Shown here: positions 14,593-27,443 of the stretch, in pieces
How positions within the stretch are numbered: position 1 is the stretch's first letter
Layout: each line of letters begins with the position of its first letter
Origin: Certhia americana
Lineage: Eukaryota; Chordata; Aves; Passeriformes; Certhiidae
Reading direction: 5' to 3'
Assembly: GCA_018697195.1 (NCBI GenBank)
Contig: CM031879.1
Coordinates: forward strand, 40,079,715-40,143,714
DNA: 64,000 nt
Translations under genes and position numbers: made by a program
Notes under the pieces: generated by a model
Seen by the model: only the letters and a program-made list of their open reading frames with translations
What the model was told of the DNA's origin: nothing
Database searches by the model: none

Positions 14593-16915
14593 CCAGCTAA
14601 TAAGAGGCATGACAAAATGCAAACCAGAGAAAAATCCAAATAATTTTTCGTGGTCTAAATCCTTTTTCTGCTTCACTATAACATAGTCTACTACTCAGCA
14701 AAATATGAAATGCATCAAGCATTTCTACTGAGTAAATGTTTCATCAATCTAAATTTTATTTAGATATCTAAACACCCAGTCAGTACTGACTTGAACCCTT
14801 CTAAACTGCCACAAGTACAGCTAGCTGCATAGATGCCAAAATTTTCATAGTCCCGGTCTTCAGCTATCCTTTCCCAGCCAAAAAAATTACACATATGACC
14901 TTGAATAAATATTCAAATAGAAATTTCCATCTTAGAAGAATAATTCTTTTTGGTAATTGATCCCATGCAGATCTATGGCTGACATACAAAATTAATTGCA
15001 AATCATTTAAACACACTACTCCATTTTCATTTGGAAAAAAAAAAAAAAAGAAATATGGAGATAATGGACTTTTTCAAGATGCAGAATGGAGGGTAGGGAG
15101 GGAACACTTAGTTTAACTGCATTTAAAAAACACTTTAAAGCAATATGACATGTAAAACCCAACAATTTTATAATATTATCAGATCTTTGATATAGGGTAT
15201 AGTATAAATAATACTTGTCAGAGACTTCTAATTGCCTACACTTTCTTCAAAACATTTTATTGTATCAGCTTTTTACAATTAACATTCTTGTGGTTGTGGG
15301 GGCACCTAGTGGCAAATTAAACAAAGTAGTTGATCATCAATTCTCAGAACATGGTTTATTTTCAGATAACTATTCTCTTGCTTGAATAAAAACCAGGCTT
15401 TGTGTAAGATTAATTTCAACACAAAGTAACATTAAGAAGTAACAACTGGACATAACACACTGACAATTTCGCTGACTCCCCCTCCCTTCCCTCCTCCTGT
15501 CTGATATGTCTATAGGAGCTGAAAAATAGACTTTGAAAATAAAATCCCTTTTTATCCTGTATGCCCTGTCAGAATTCATTACTCTCTGAGCAGCTTCTCT
15601 TAGACATTTCGCATGAGAAGGGTTTAATGTTTAATGCTAAACTTACTTATGTGAAGGTATTTCATGCTACACTGGATTTTGATTTAGCAGAAGGATAGGA
15701 CAGAGCAGTGAAATCACAATACAGGAAGAACATAGCAATTCAACATATAGTAGGATCACAATGCAAATATGATTTCTATTACTGGTCCTTATATTTTTGT
15801 TATGATGGCACTGGGTATCCCCAGTCACCAGGAGGGAATGTTTATATTAAATCCAGCTCAAGCGTGTTTCTCTCTAAGTTCATTTTGTTACCTGTCTGGT
15901 TTCATACTCTATTGAGCAACTTACAACCTTCCTCTATGCCAGTCAGGCTAGCTCAGGAAAACACTCACATTCTTCATTAACTTGAGAAGCAAATAAAATA
16001 AAATAATCAATTATGCAAGCAGTTGATCCTCTCAACAAGTACAGCCAGCTGATCTAAACCAGAGTCCACACTCCAGTCCTCCTTGGGCTGACCTAAAATC
16101 AGCTTTCTTTGAAATAGTTCTTGTCACTCCTTACTTTCTTCCCTGAGCTACATTTCGCTACACCCACCTCCTCCGAGCAGTCTTCCACAGCAGCATGATT
16201 GTTGTTCAGTCACACCACCATCTCTTTTTCCCTGCCTCCATCGGGAGGGTACCATGCAGGGGCAGATTTCCAATTATGTCAAAGCTGTGCGCAGATGCCA
16301 TGAGGAGATCAGGAGATCACCTGAAAAAACAGCTTTCTCTCTTTCCATCCCAAGATATATAAATAGGTATAAAGGTCAGGAGAAGGTTTTCATTTGCATA
16401 AGCTTCCTAAAATTGGATACCTTGGCTGTAACAAAACCAAAACAAAAAAAAAAGAACTTATAGTTTCAAAAATCAAAAATTTTATATGAACAGTGAATGC
16501 CTCTCTGGAGGTTTTATGGTTTGTTTCATCTATTCAAATTCCACATGCAGCTTTCAATAAGCTTCCTCAGTTGTCTTCTTAAGGCTTTCTCCCTGATCTG
16601 TTGAACAGATTCATCTGTCAAATTGTTTTTCCTTTCCTCACTTCTGTCCAAGGACCATATGAAGAAGAACAGACAAGCAGTCTGGCTAAACTTTCATTCT
16701 ACAGAGTAAAATCCCAGTGTTCCCAGAGATGCACAAGGATGTTTAACTTGTTCCTCACAGAATCCTTGGCAGTAAGTTTTGTCCTACACTTTGTTTGATG
16801 GCACATTCTGGATGCAAAAGACACTGACATTTTGATTATTAATTTTTACCACTCAGAGGTCTCATGCTCTAGCCCCGTAATTACAGTATTAATTCACAAA
16901 TGCCATCTTTAACTA

Positions 16916-16994
16916 GTTTGGTTTTTTGGGGGTTGGGTTGATGGGGTTTTCTGCTTGTTTTTTGTTTTGTTTGGTTTTGTTGGTTTTTTTTTTT
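16916..16994. repeat. T/G-rich low-complexity tract
   Basis: A run built of ggttttttgg, ttttgttttg and a final T-run. Similar T/G-rich tracts occur near 54.9 and 55.4 kb in RLIG1 intron 1. Confidence 0.85.
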
Positions 16995-18785
16995 ACTTGC
17001 ATATACCAGCAGCAAGCAATATCTCCACAGCATCTCCACTGGGCTGTACAGATCCTGAACAGAGTCTTCAAGGCTGGCAATAGGCAGTGTGGGTCCTCTC
17101 TAGAGAATTGGAGAAACAAACAAATAAAGAAAGCAGATTTTTCCATGGTTTCCATGTTGTGGATACAACACAGTTTTATCATAGTTAGGGACATAAAAAC
17201 AAGGCAAATGTACAGTCTCAATCCAAATATATATCTGTCTTTTGATCCTGTACTGGTGCCTCATGGACATGGGGTCCACCTCCAGAATTCAGATCTTTTG
17301 CCAGGACTCAGTAACCACCTTCCAACAGACACAGAGGCTGTTCAACCTGCTTCTTACAAGAAAGACCATGATCCTGCTCTCCTCAACGACCTCACGTAGC
17401 TCAGTCACCAACATCATTTTGACTAACAGCTCTTATCAGCTGGATCTCATTATCAGCTACCGAGAAAGTTCACTGAACTCATTACAGATAGCAGATAGGA
17501 ATCACTTGTTCATCCTTTTGACAGGATACAGAAATGCTGTGCAACTCTATTGCTGTATTATAAGTTCCTCTCTCCATAAAACTGCATATTTTGACATGTC
17601 TCACTTAAGCTAGCAACATTTTTTTCATGTACAGAAATGGATTCTTTTGTTCAAATTATTCTATCAAAACTACCTCTCACTGAAGCATTATTAAGTAGGA
17701 ATAAAATAGCACAGAGTGAACTGCCCTGTGAATCTCTGGTGTATGGTCTTGCAACTTTATCTAGGACTTTTCTAGAAAAACTAAGTGCATTCAAGACTGC
17801 TTAAAATCACAGTCAGTCTTTTCCAGCCCACATTAGGCGAGCATAAGTGAGTAAACCAATTAACATAAACAAACACAGGAAGAGGTTAGTCAATTAGACA
17901 ACCTGATTTTCAGTGTTTATACAGCTGTAAGGCAGTAATTTACATGCATGGATGAAATAACTAAGATATGCTCAGCCAGAGAGGGATGGCCATAAATGTA
18001 CAAAATACAAATATTTGTGTAAAGATTTTACTATAGTTTATATATATATAAAGACACTGCATTGCCTCATCTGTGACAATTAAACTGTTTTTATTGTACT
18101 ACTGTTATAGTGCTGAAAAGATAGCATTACTCTCAAAGTGACCTGAAAATTACTTGTACAGTTATAGTATTAGAATGAACTCTTTCCCAGATTATTTGAA
18201 TCAGAGGGCTATTCTTTCACAATGACAACAGAAAAGAGAAGTATTATTTTTTTACCTATTATGATGTGCAAGTGTGAAAAATCACAGGAAATGAAAGTTA
18301 TAAATCAGATGAACAAATTTAGAAAATTTACTGGCACGCCATAGAAATTTCAAATATATCTACAGGTCCTCTATTCAGTACTGCTAAAAAACTTTTCTTC
18401 AGTGTCATCTTTTCATCTTTATTTGTTCATATCTAGATATCTTTTCTTTGTTTAAGTGAGGTATCTCCCATATACCCTCTGTATTGTCCCCATGTTACAG
18501 TCCTATCATTTCCATACAGAAAGCATATAAGATAAAAGTTTACGTTCATCACCCAAAACTAGGATACCATGATTTCTGAAGACCACAGATAAAGAAGGCA
18601 TTCTGGGAAGACTTATTTTCAGTACTGAGGAGTTATTCTGGAGCACTCATTCACACATGGACCAGGTCATGTCCTAAAATGCCTTCAACCAGATGATAAA
18701 CTTAACTTTTTTTCTCATGAATAGTCGTCTGTATTAATTGTTACTCCAGGTTGTCCATCTAAGTTCACCCATATCAGAACATAAT

Positions 18786-19660
18786 AAGTACTCTCCAGGT
18801 TAGGGAACTTGCCCATCTAGCTCAGTATTCTGTCTCAGGCAATGGCAATAGGAGATTTCAGGGAAGGAGACAAGCCTGGAAACTTCCATATGTGTGCTTC
18901 CCCTCTACTTTCCCAGAACCTGCAACTACTATATTTGTGATACTAGAGGGTGCACCCTTTTCTAATCTCGTATTTTCCATAAAAATAACTCTTTTCTATA
19001 AATCTACCTTTTTTTTTCTTTTTCTTTTAACTGATGATACTGTTTCTATGGCCTTCTGTAGTAGCAACATTCAGAAGATTGCTACCTCAGGTATAAAGAA
19101 TTGCTTTCTTCTACCTGTTCAAATCAACTTTTTCTAGTTTAAATGTCCTCTAATTATTTTGTGTCTTACAGAATAATATCTCCAAATTCAACTTCTTTCT
19201 CAGCCTTTTCTGAACTTCTCTAAACTGAGGTCCCTGTCTTTCCTCATTACCTTTTTCTAACTGTTCTTGTCCCCTTACAGAACTTCAATTTTTTCTTGAT
19301 CTTCATGTATTCCTTGATGATATGCAATATCTAATTGTTTGTTTTAATTGCTGCTTTATTTTAAGACAATGATTTCAGATAACTGTCCAAAATGACCCTA
19401 AGATATTTTTCCTTAATTGTAAGCATCAATTCAAAATTCCATACTGTGTCAACCTTGATGCATTCTTTATATTACTTACCTTAAAATGGCTCAAAGTGAA
19501 TCTCAGCTGCCACATTTTGTCCAATCTCTGTTTTGCACCATCTCACTTGAAGCCCTTGACACTGAAACAGCATTTGGCAGCCCAGCAAAGTATCTGCTGC
19601 ACTTTGTACAACAAATCTAGCAGCTTTCATTCTACCTGGAGATTTTAACTGCTTATGAGC
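18786..19660 (-). repeat. ancient degenerate CR1-type LINE, minus orientation
   Basis: The plus strand opens with 'cccatctagctcagtattctgtctcaggcaatggc' style sequence. It later contains an 'aactgtccaaaatgaccctaagat' block and a 'tctcagctgccacattttgtccaatctctg' block. These follow the order of the antisense strand of old amniote CR1 elements, as recognised by eye. Divergence is high and no frame survives. The edges are approximate, and the family could only be fixed by an alignment. Confidence 0.55.
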
Positions 19661-22423
19661 TCAAAATTTATTAGGTTTTTAGAATTTCTTATTAATTTAA
19701 TTTCTCTTTTGAAGCTATGATTAGGATTACTATGCTCTTACCCAGATAGGTTTACCACTGATTAGGTTAGTTACTAATACATGGGACATATCTGATTACA
19801 TCAAAACAGGAGTAGGCTGATCTGAGTAATTCTGTACTTTTGCCAATACATGTTCCCAATGCTGCCCATTTTGTGGGTCTTTATTCTCACCTGGGCATAG
19901 GAAGGCTTCATGTCTTTATGAAGGTCTTTCTAAGCCGGTTCACACATTTTTTGTATAGCCTTGAAAGGCAGACACACAGCAAGCCTTCAGAGATTTGCCT
20001 CTAGCAAATTTACCAACAGCTCTTCCGAAGTGTAGGACTGCTACCAAACAATCATCCTGTGCTCCCAGGAGGTATATACTCCCTGAGTTCTCCTGTACTT
20101 CAAGGAGTTTTTCCTTTGGACCCTGCTGAGCAAAGATGCTCTGCAGACTACCTGGCTAGCTATGGTTTCATCATCATTCAGCTACTGCTTTTTATCATTT
20201 TCATCAAGATAAATATTTCCACTTAGAGGGTTCATTAACTCAGAGACAGGGGAGCCTAGTTCCAGCTATCACTCCTTACCTAAACATCTTCCAAAAATGG
20301 ATCACAACTTTTCGATTTACACTAATTATCATTAAACAGTTAACATAATTAACAGAGATATAAGCAATCTACATCCTGAAGATGAGCTGACATTTCAGTT
20401 TCTATACCTTCCTTTCTGAGTTGAGTTAAGCAGTGCCCACAATCAGCCTGCCCCACTTTGAAATGTCTTTTAGACTAACATGGTTCACTCAGCAGGGTTT
20501 GTCTATGTGATCTGAAAAAAAGTGTTGAAAGTTTCCTCAGGATTTATGTCAACCAGGGGCCAGCCATCGGTTTCTGTCTTGCCTTCTCCCACCAACACAG
20601 ACCTTTTCTGATCAGTAAATACCTGAAATCCCTCAGCCTACAAGTCTGTATGCCTCTGTGACACATTGCCTTCTTATAGCATCTTTTCCATCTGAGACTG
20701 TGCATGTATGGAAAAGGCCAGGACATAAGATGCAGAAAGTGAAGCTGCAAAGATAGATGAGTATTATTTCAGGGAAGAAGCAGTGAATGTGCACCAAGAT
20801 CCCTTTGATTTAAGCACATTGTGAGAGACTAGATAGGGTCACAGAAAACTGCTCTCAAACAGTGCAGCCTGGGAACTTAAAATGAAAACTCCTAACAAAA
20901 GATGCTATCTCAAGGAAGTTTTTGTAAATGCAAACCAATGGAAGATTACAAAATTGACAAAGACACATTTTACTAGAAGAAAATTAGAAATATCAGGTTG
21001 GCCAAAGCAAATATTCACATCCAGAGGAGAAAAGTCTGCAGTCAGCCATTAAAAAGATGTGTATGTGTCAGATAGAGGGAGAACATGCTTCTAATTTCTT
21101 GCTTATAATCTGTTTCTGTCAAAAAATTAAACCTAGAGGGATAATTACTGGGTTACAAATGAAGACAAAAGGACAAGAGTTGCCTAAATTTGAAATCACC
21201 TGACATGTTCCCAGGGTACATTTTATAAAATTAATGTGACATTCTCTGTTTGCTAAATCTTCCACTGAATTTTCTTCCCCCACTGAAAGGAAAGTAATCT
21301 GCTACAAGAAAGTAAAGGCAAAATACTGATCCTTAGGTCCTTAATTTTCAGACATTTAACTCCATCCCTACATGCTTTTCCCACTACTACTTTGCTGTAG
21401 TACTGAGAACTAGTAAAAATTATATAATTAAACTTGCATATGCATATGTAGTATTATGTTTATACCATTGTTTTAAGCATTTAAAGTCTAATTGAAATTA
21501 TATTATTCATAGATGTTGAAAGAGAAATACATAACCTTAATTTGAAAGTGCTTTAGGAAAAAAAGTGTCACCTTAAGAATATATTTTTCACTAATTTAGG
21601 TGAAGAGAGAAGCAGGAAGTGAGGAAAAATAAGTGGTTAATTTTTCCAGTAAACATTACATTTTTGAGGAAAAATAAACCAACCAGGTTTAAATTATTTT
21701 TACAAATAGTACAAAATAGATTACTTCATTTTGTTTTCAACTGATTTTGAGATTGATTGATTATCAAAGTTTTATGGTTTATTTTGTTCAAATATATAAT
21801 TTCATCATGAAACAAAACTTATTAACAAAGCCCTGGATCCTGAAAAGATTTATGTACACACTTATGGATACAATATTTGGCTATTCTCACTGACTTTGAT
21901 AAACCTTTTCAATATCCAGGATTTTCTGTGTCTACACACAATATATATTTCAGTGTGTGAACGTAAACTTCCTGTTCTCACATTTGTAAATTTTCTGCCT
22001 CTCTCCAATGTTAATCTTTCCAATTCTGAAGCTGAATAAGTCTGTACATCACTTTTTTCCCGCTCCCTAAGATACTTCCAGAACTACTATAAATCAGACA
22101 AGTAGCAGATAAACAAAGGATAATTTCTCGAACACGGACAATGATCCAAGAATACTGCTAGCAATACCTCTAGGAATAAACAATGCCTTTGTGAGTACAT
22201 TCAACAGCCTAATCATTGTCTCAGACCTAAAGCTCCAGCCTTCTTAGTTATTTATATAACGGCTACAAAACGAAACACAAAGATTTTTGTCCTGACTTTT
22301 GCAGTAAGTTATGGATCCATGGTAGTTAAATATATCTGTTATATATACCTTATAAAATCAGTAGATTTTAGTTCAATTAAAGTCAAATCAATTAAGACTG
22401 GATTACAAATAGTTCGGATTTCA
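19661..22423. other. intergenic, no gene seen
   Basis: AT-rich DNA without recognisable exons, RNA genes or clear transposon landmarks. Confidence 0.6.
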
Positions 22424-22522
22424 AGAAGTGCTTGAAGAATGCTCTGAGGCGCATGGTGTGATTCAGGAGCTGTACTCAATGATCCTGATGGGTCCTTTCC
22501 AACTCAGTACATTCTATGTCCC
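22424..22522 (+). mobile_element. CR1 LINE 3' end fragment, plus orientation
   Basis: About 100 bp of CR1 tail: 'cttgaagaatgctctgaggc', 'catggtgtgattc', then 'gatgggtcctttccaactcag' and a final 'tacattctatg'. This is the normal plus-sense CR1 3' end, with only one copy of the terminal short repeat left. Confidence 0.9.
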
Positions 22523-25500
22523 TACATTTCTATTTATTTCTAATTCTTGGTCTGGCATGCTAATTCCTTATTTTTTATGCATAGTACACAGAACATCTCA
22601 TACAGAACATATACAACAGACAAAAAAAATCTCTCTTTAAATGTACAAGATCAAAATTTTAAAGGTATAACAGCAATAACATGAATTATTTTTAAAGATT
22701 TCCTTAATGAAATTCCACTTAAAGACTTTTTGCCACTTCTGTATTGAGAAGCCTGCTTTTGTCTAGTTTTTAAGTGGCCAGTACAAAAATACAAGCAGTT
22801 GAAAATAAAACCAGATTTTATAATACAGTACCTCTTGTATTCTTTGTTATTCAAGGTCTCATTCTGTATCTTACCTTCTTATCATTCAAACTTCTTCTGC
22901 ATAACAATAATAACACCACCCTAAAGATCAGCACAAATAGTTGGATTTGTCTTCTACTTAAAGACATTTTCTTCTTTATTTATTTTCATACTATATTTTA
23001 TTTCATTCACAATGAGTGATTTCTGGAGCACATTATCTTCTTTGAGGAAGAAGGGATATATAACTGAGTCATTTCTGCCAGTGAAAACTCTCTAAGAGAA
23101 GGTTTTAGAATGGTTCACTAGCCATTTGTCTAATAACATTCTTTGTGGGTTACTTATAGATGAGGAAACTCAGGCAGAACCGTGGATGTTACTGTAACTA
23201 CCCCCAGCTACTGCAATGGATCTCATGACAGTATCAGTTAAACTAATTTTTAGAAATTTTCACAGCTGCAGTGAGTTTTGGTCTAGTTCAGGCTACAACA
23301 TAATGATAACTAGATGTTTATTTCCATCCCACCACACTGTGGGATCTGAACATAAACTACAGCTGAGCAAGAACAGCTGAAATTTACTCCAACAAGATGA
23401 GGAGAGTCATAGTAGCAGTAGTTACAGTCATATCAAGTAGTTTTCCACAGCTTTGATTTATATATGTCTAATTATTTTCAGTAGATATTCAGGCTGAAAT
23501 ATAACAAATTGAAATAAACTGATAGTTGTCTTGCTCTGTAAGTTGCCATTTATATGCTTTGAACATGGTCTCTGATGCCAGTTAGAAAGCACTACTAATG
23601 CCTAAACAGAAAGACATCCAAAACAGTCAGTGTTACTTTCTCAGTATCATAGATTGGGCACCTTGGATATAATGAAGAGGTTTAACCTCTAAGAATTTAT
23701 GATTACTACTAGCATCTGCAGGGAAGAGACAAGAGTCATAGTTCTTCATTTGCTGCATGAAAAATTGAAATGGTGTAAACACTTCTAAAATAGTAAATTA
23801 TTACTTCTTTTTTTTTTTTTTTTTTTTTTTTTTGTTTTTTTTTTTTTTTTTTCAAATTGTATTGCAATGACTTAGTGACATAAGAAATCATTCTGCTTCA
23901 GCGTGCTGGTTCATAATTAAGTATATATATATGGAGTATTGTATCTGTGAAGTAATTGTAAGAGAATAAAGGGCCAGAGGAGGTTTCTTTTTATTTATTT
24001 CAGTATCATTTAACAATTCACTGAGCTGCTTTTTTATGAACTAGACTTTGCAGACCGTGTCAAGGCAGCTTGCAAACATCTCATTTTTTATTTAGGCAAT
24101 GTATGCTTAATGACTTTAGTGGCTGAAGTTTCATCTGAATTAAATTTTGTGCAATGCCAGTCTTGGTTTCATTTCATTTGGAATCTGGCAGGAAAGAAGT
24201 CACAGAGAGGAAAACAACAAAATTCCCCATTTTTGGTTCATGTCCTTTCTCCCAGCTACATTTGAAGCAGACTATTAATTAATTATGAGACCATAAGAAG
24301 CCAATAACTTGGTGTCTGAGGTTTTTTACATGTTCTGATGTTTTATTACAATATTATACTCTGTGGTTGTATTTCCCTTGGTTTTGCTTACATTCAGATT
24401 TGCAAAGATCCACATGCATGTGTTTCTCAGGGTTTTTTTAAACAGATGAGTTATCTGAATGTAGTTCATTTTAGTGCTAAATATGTTCATTTGGTACACA
24501 TTCAAGCAGTTGCTATGAAAAACAAAATTAATAATACCAAAGGGGAATGCTGAATAGCTTATTTAGATCTAAAAATTGTTATTCCCCTGCAGGTCCAAAT
24601 GAGCTATGGGAATTAATACTATTTTTATCTCTGGAAATAAATAGAGACCTGTGACATTAATTATGGATATATCTTTATGGAAAGTATGGATCAAAAGAGA
24701 GTATACACAAGTAATTATACAGCAAATGTATTCAATACCATCCCAGAAACAAATGTTAATCACTTTAATTTCACAAGACAGCAGTAGATAGTAAGAAAGT
24801 TATTGTTAAAAAAGAATCATTGAATAAATTATCACAGTGTTACAGTGTTTGTTACAGTACAGAGAAATACTGGAGACCTATGTCCAAAAACTCAGATGCA
24901 GGTTATGTGCTCTAGTATACAAGTCTATTTACTCAATCTAATAAGTAACTTTCTCATGACTCACCAAAACATTTTCTAAAAGAGGCAATAAAATATTATA
25001 AAATCTAACAGAAAGAATATTGAATTTATGTGGGATATCATCATGTCTCTGCAAAATCAGACACTACTCAGATTCTCTGCCTTTCTCACAGTCAGTTCAT
25101 CCTGGGTGAACTCTGATACTGAGACTCCCTGCACAGAGCCTCAGCTGATAGAGCACAGCTATTTGGCCAAGGCTTAGATGTGACAAGAGTGCTGTTGTTA
25201 AGATGAAAGAAAGTTAGTGAGCTAAAGTCACTTCAGATAATAAAATTAAAAAAGGAGTCTTCTTACTGAGATAATGAGTGGCTGAAGGATTCAGGAGGAA
25301 AAATACTCACGTGAAAGGAAATAAAGCTCTTCAGCAGTGTTACTGCTGTTTCCACTGTGCATAGTAAAAGACTTCAAACAAAAGTGACCTAGTGAGCTGG
25401 ATTGCAGATAAGATCCTACCACAACCCATGGAGAACTTCAAGTCTTATCAAGCATTTGGGTTTGATATAAGTCAAATGTAAAATTTTATATCCTGTCATA

Positions 25501-26984
25501 CTGAGGAGGTAAGACTACATGGTTAGACACGTAGTTAGACATCTTTTCTGAGCTTAATTTCATAAATTTGAGTTCTCTCTCAAGGAAAGGATAGCTTTGA
25601 TTTTTAAAGAGAAGTACTAATAACATTAGAATGCCCCAATGCTAAAAGCAGCATCTTGCCCAGCCAATCAAGGACTATTCAGCAGAGGACAAAGGACTGT
25701 TTTGTGAATAGGTGCCTTGCAAATATGGGATTGTGCTTGATGGTGGTGTGAAAGAAAATTACACTGAAAAATGGCTTAACTGTCTGAAATAAAGAGGATT
25801 CTTTATCCAAGTTTAAAATATGTCTATATATTATTTTCCAAAAGCCAAAAAACATGCTAGAAAATTCAGCTCACAAAATAACAGCCTAGAAAATGTTTAG
25901 GTGGCCCCATAAGGCAGGATTAACGGGGGCAAAATATTTCATATTTTGGCAAAAAAAACTTCCTGGTTGACATATTTGATTTTGTCAAGAAGCTTTGAAA
26001 GTACACGCGAGCCACCTACAAATTCAAACTCTCAAACCTTGGAATTCAAAAAGTGACTTAGAAGTGAGCTTCTTGTGAAGAAATTTTCAGAAGTTCAGAG
26101 ATGGGACAGCAAGGAACTCAGCAATTTAATGAAAAAATACTAAGATAAAAGGGTAAAATCTTCAAGGGGAGAAAAAATAAAAGCAGTGAGAGAGACAGCA
26201 ATTCAGGATGAAGAATTAGGCTATACAAAAGGGCCTATACCTCCCCCACTTGAGAGGCAAGTGCTGGATTAGCAGACTCTCTTCATTGGATGTGGTGAGT
26301 ACATTATTACTCATCCTCCTAGCCAATTAATCTTAGTTGTCTATCTCTCTCTCTTGTTCAATCATGGTTAAGCAATTGCTGCATATCCTCTTTATGACTG
26401 GTAAAAAATCCCAAATTGACTCAAAGCTAGTGGAAAGAGAACTCTCAGCAGTCATCTGCTATAACATATTTTCTCATAAACTGAGTTAACTCTGCATTAT
26501 GTAAAAAAAAAATATGAGATAACAAAGCCATATTGTCCACATCCTTTTTTTTTCAGATGTTGGGAAATTATCTGAGAAGAAGTCAGTAGAACACTGTCAC
26601 TATATTGTCCTCCTACAGCAGTCAGGCTTTGAAAATTGATTGATTAGCTCTTATCTTTCTTTCTAGATAAGATTCTATTTTCTGAAATTTAAACAGAATT
26701 ATGTCCTTTGCTGAAGAACGGTCGACTTCAGCACCAAAGTTCCATGGAGTAAACAGAGATTAAATATATTTATTGTTTCCCACCAGCTCTAGATTTGGGC
26801 TCCAATTAAATTTGTAATTTTTAAATTTACTTTCTGAAGTTCTTAAGTCCCAAACCTCCCAACACATGGTATAAAAATACTCATCAGCCTTCATAATCCA
26901 CTCCAAGACCATGCACCCTATAGTTTAGGATTTTGAGTGAGTGAAATTACTGACATGTGTAGACTGGCTTACTGGGGCCTTGAT
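22523..26984. other. intergenic, no gene seen
   Basis: AT-rich DNA with one long T-run near 23.83 kb. No exons or RNA genes are supported. Confidence 0.6.
23808..23852. repeat. 45-base poly(T) tract with one interruption
   Basis: T26, G, T18. On the minus strand this would be a poly(A) tail. The sequence that would form the retrocopy body (from 23853 upward) is AT-rich and has no clear AATAAA just before the tract, so I call only the homopolymer. Confidence 0.95.
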
Positions 26985-27443
26985 GGGGAGCTGTATGAGG
27001 AATGGCTGAGGTCACTTGGGCTGCTCTGCCTGGAGAAGGGGAGACTGAGGGGACACCTCACTGTGATCTAGAACTTCCTCGTGAAGATAAGAGGAGGGTC
27101 AGGCACTGATCTCTTCTCTGTGGGGTCCAGTGACAGGACCTGAGGGAATCGCCTGCAGTTGTGTCAGGGGAGGTTTAGGTTGGATATTAGAAAAAGAGGC
27201 CCTCAGAGGCCCCTTTTAGAAAAAGGATATTTAGAAAAAGGACCCCTTAGAGGGTGGCTGGAACAGGCTCCCCAGGGACTTTGCTGGTCACAGCACCAAC
27301 CTGGCAGAGTCCAAGAAGCGTTTGGACAATGCCCCTGGACACGTGGTTGACTCTTGGGGACAATCCTGTGAAGGGTCAGGAGCTGGACTCGAGGATCCTT
27401 GTGGCTCCCTTCCAACTTGGCATATTCTGTGATTCTGTGATTC
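26985..27443 (+). mobile_element. CR1 LINE, 5'-truncated, plus orientation, with internal duplication
   Basis: Plus-sense CR1 3' region: 'tgcctggagaaggggagactgaggggacacctcactgtgatc' and 'ggtttaggttggatattag' blocks, a 'ctggaacaggctccccaggga' block, then 'cccttccaacttgg' and terminal 'attctgtgattctgtgattct' repeats. Between about 27190 and 27250 the unit ttagaaaaag occurs three times with partly repeated flanks, where ordinary CR1 has one copy. No intact ORF is present. Confidence 0.95.

Larger units (their letters stand above)
13846..18785. other. intergenic, no gene seen
   Basis: AT-rich non-coding DNA with a TA/TG microsatellite, an A-run at 15035-15049 and a T/G-rich stretch near 16.95 kb. 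The 157-codon open frame that starts at 16926 reads through that low-complexity stretch and shows no recognisable domain, so I do not call it a gene. Confidence 0.55.

Noticed and set aside
16926..17399. 157-codon open frame on the plus strand
   Set aside because: Its first part is T/G-rich low complexity, the rest has no recognisable domain, and an overlapping opposite-strand frame is similarly long. Probably chance.
23808..23852. Poly(T) tract as the tail of a minus-strand retrocopy
   Set aside because: No poly(A) signal or recognisable body precedes it on the minus strand and no convincing target-site duplication was seen.
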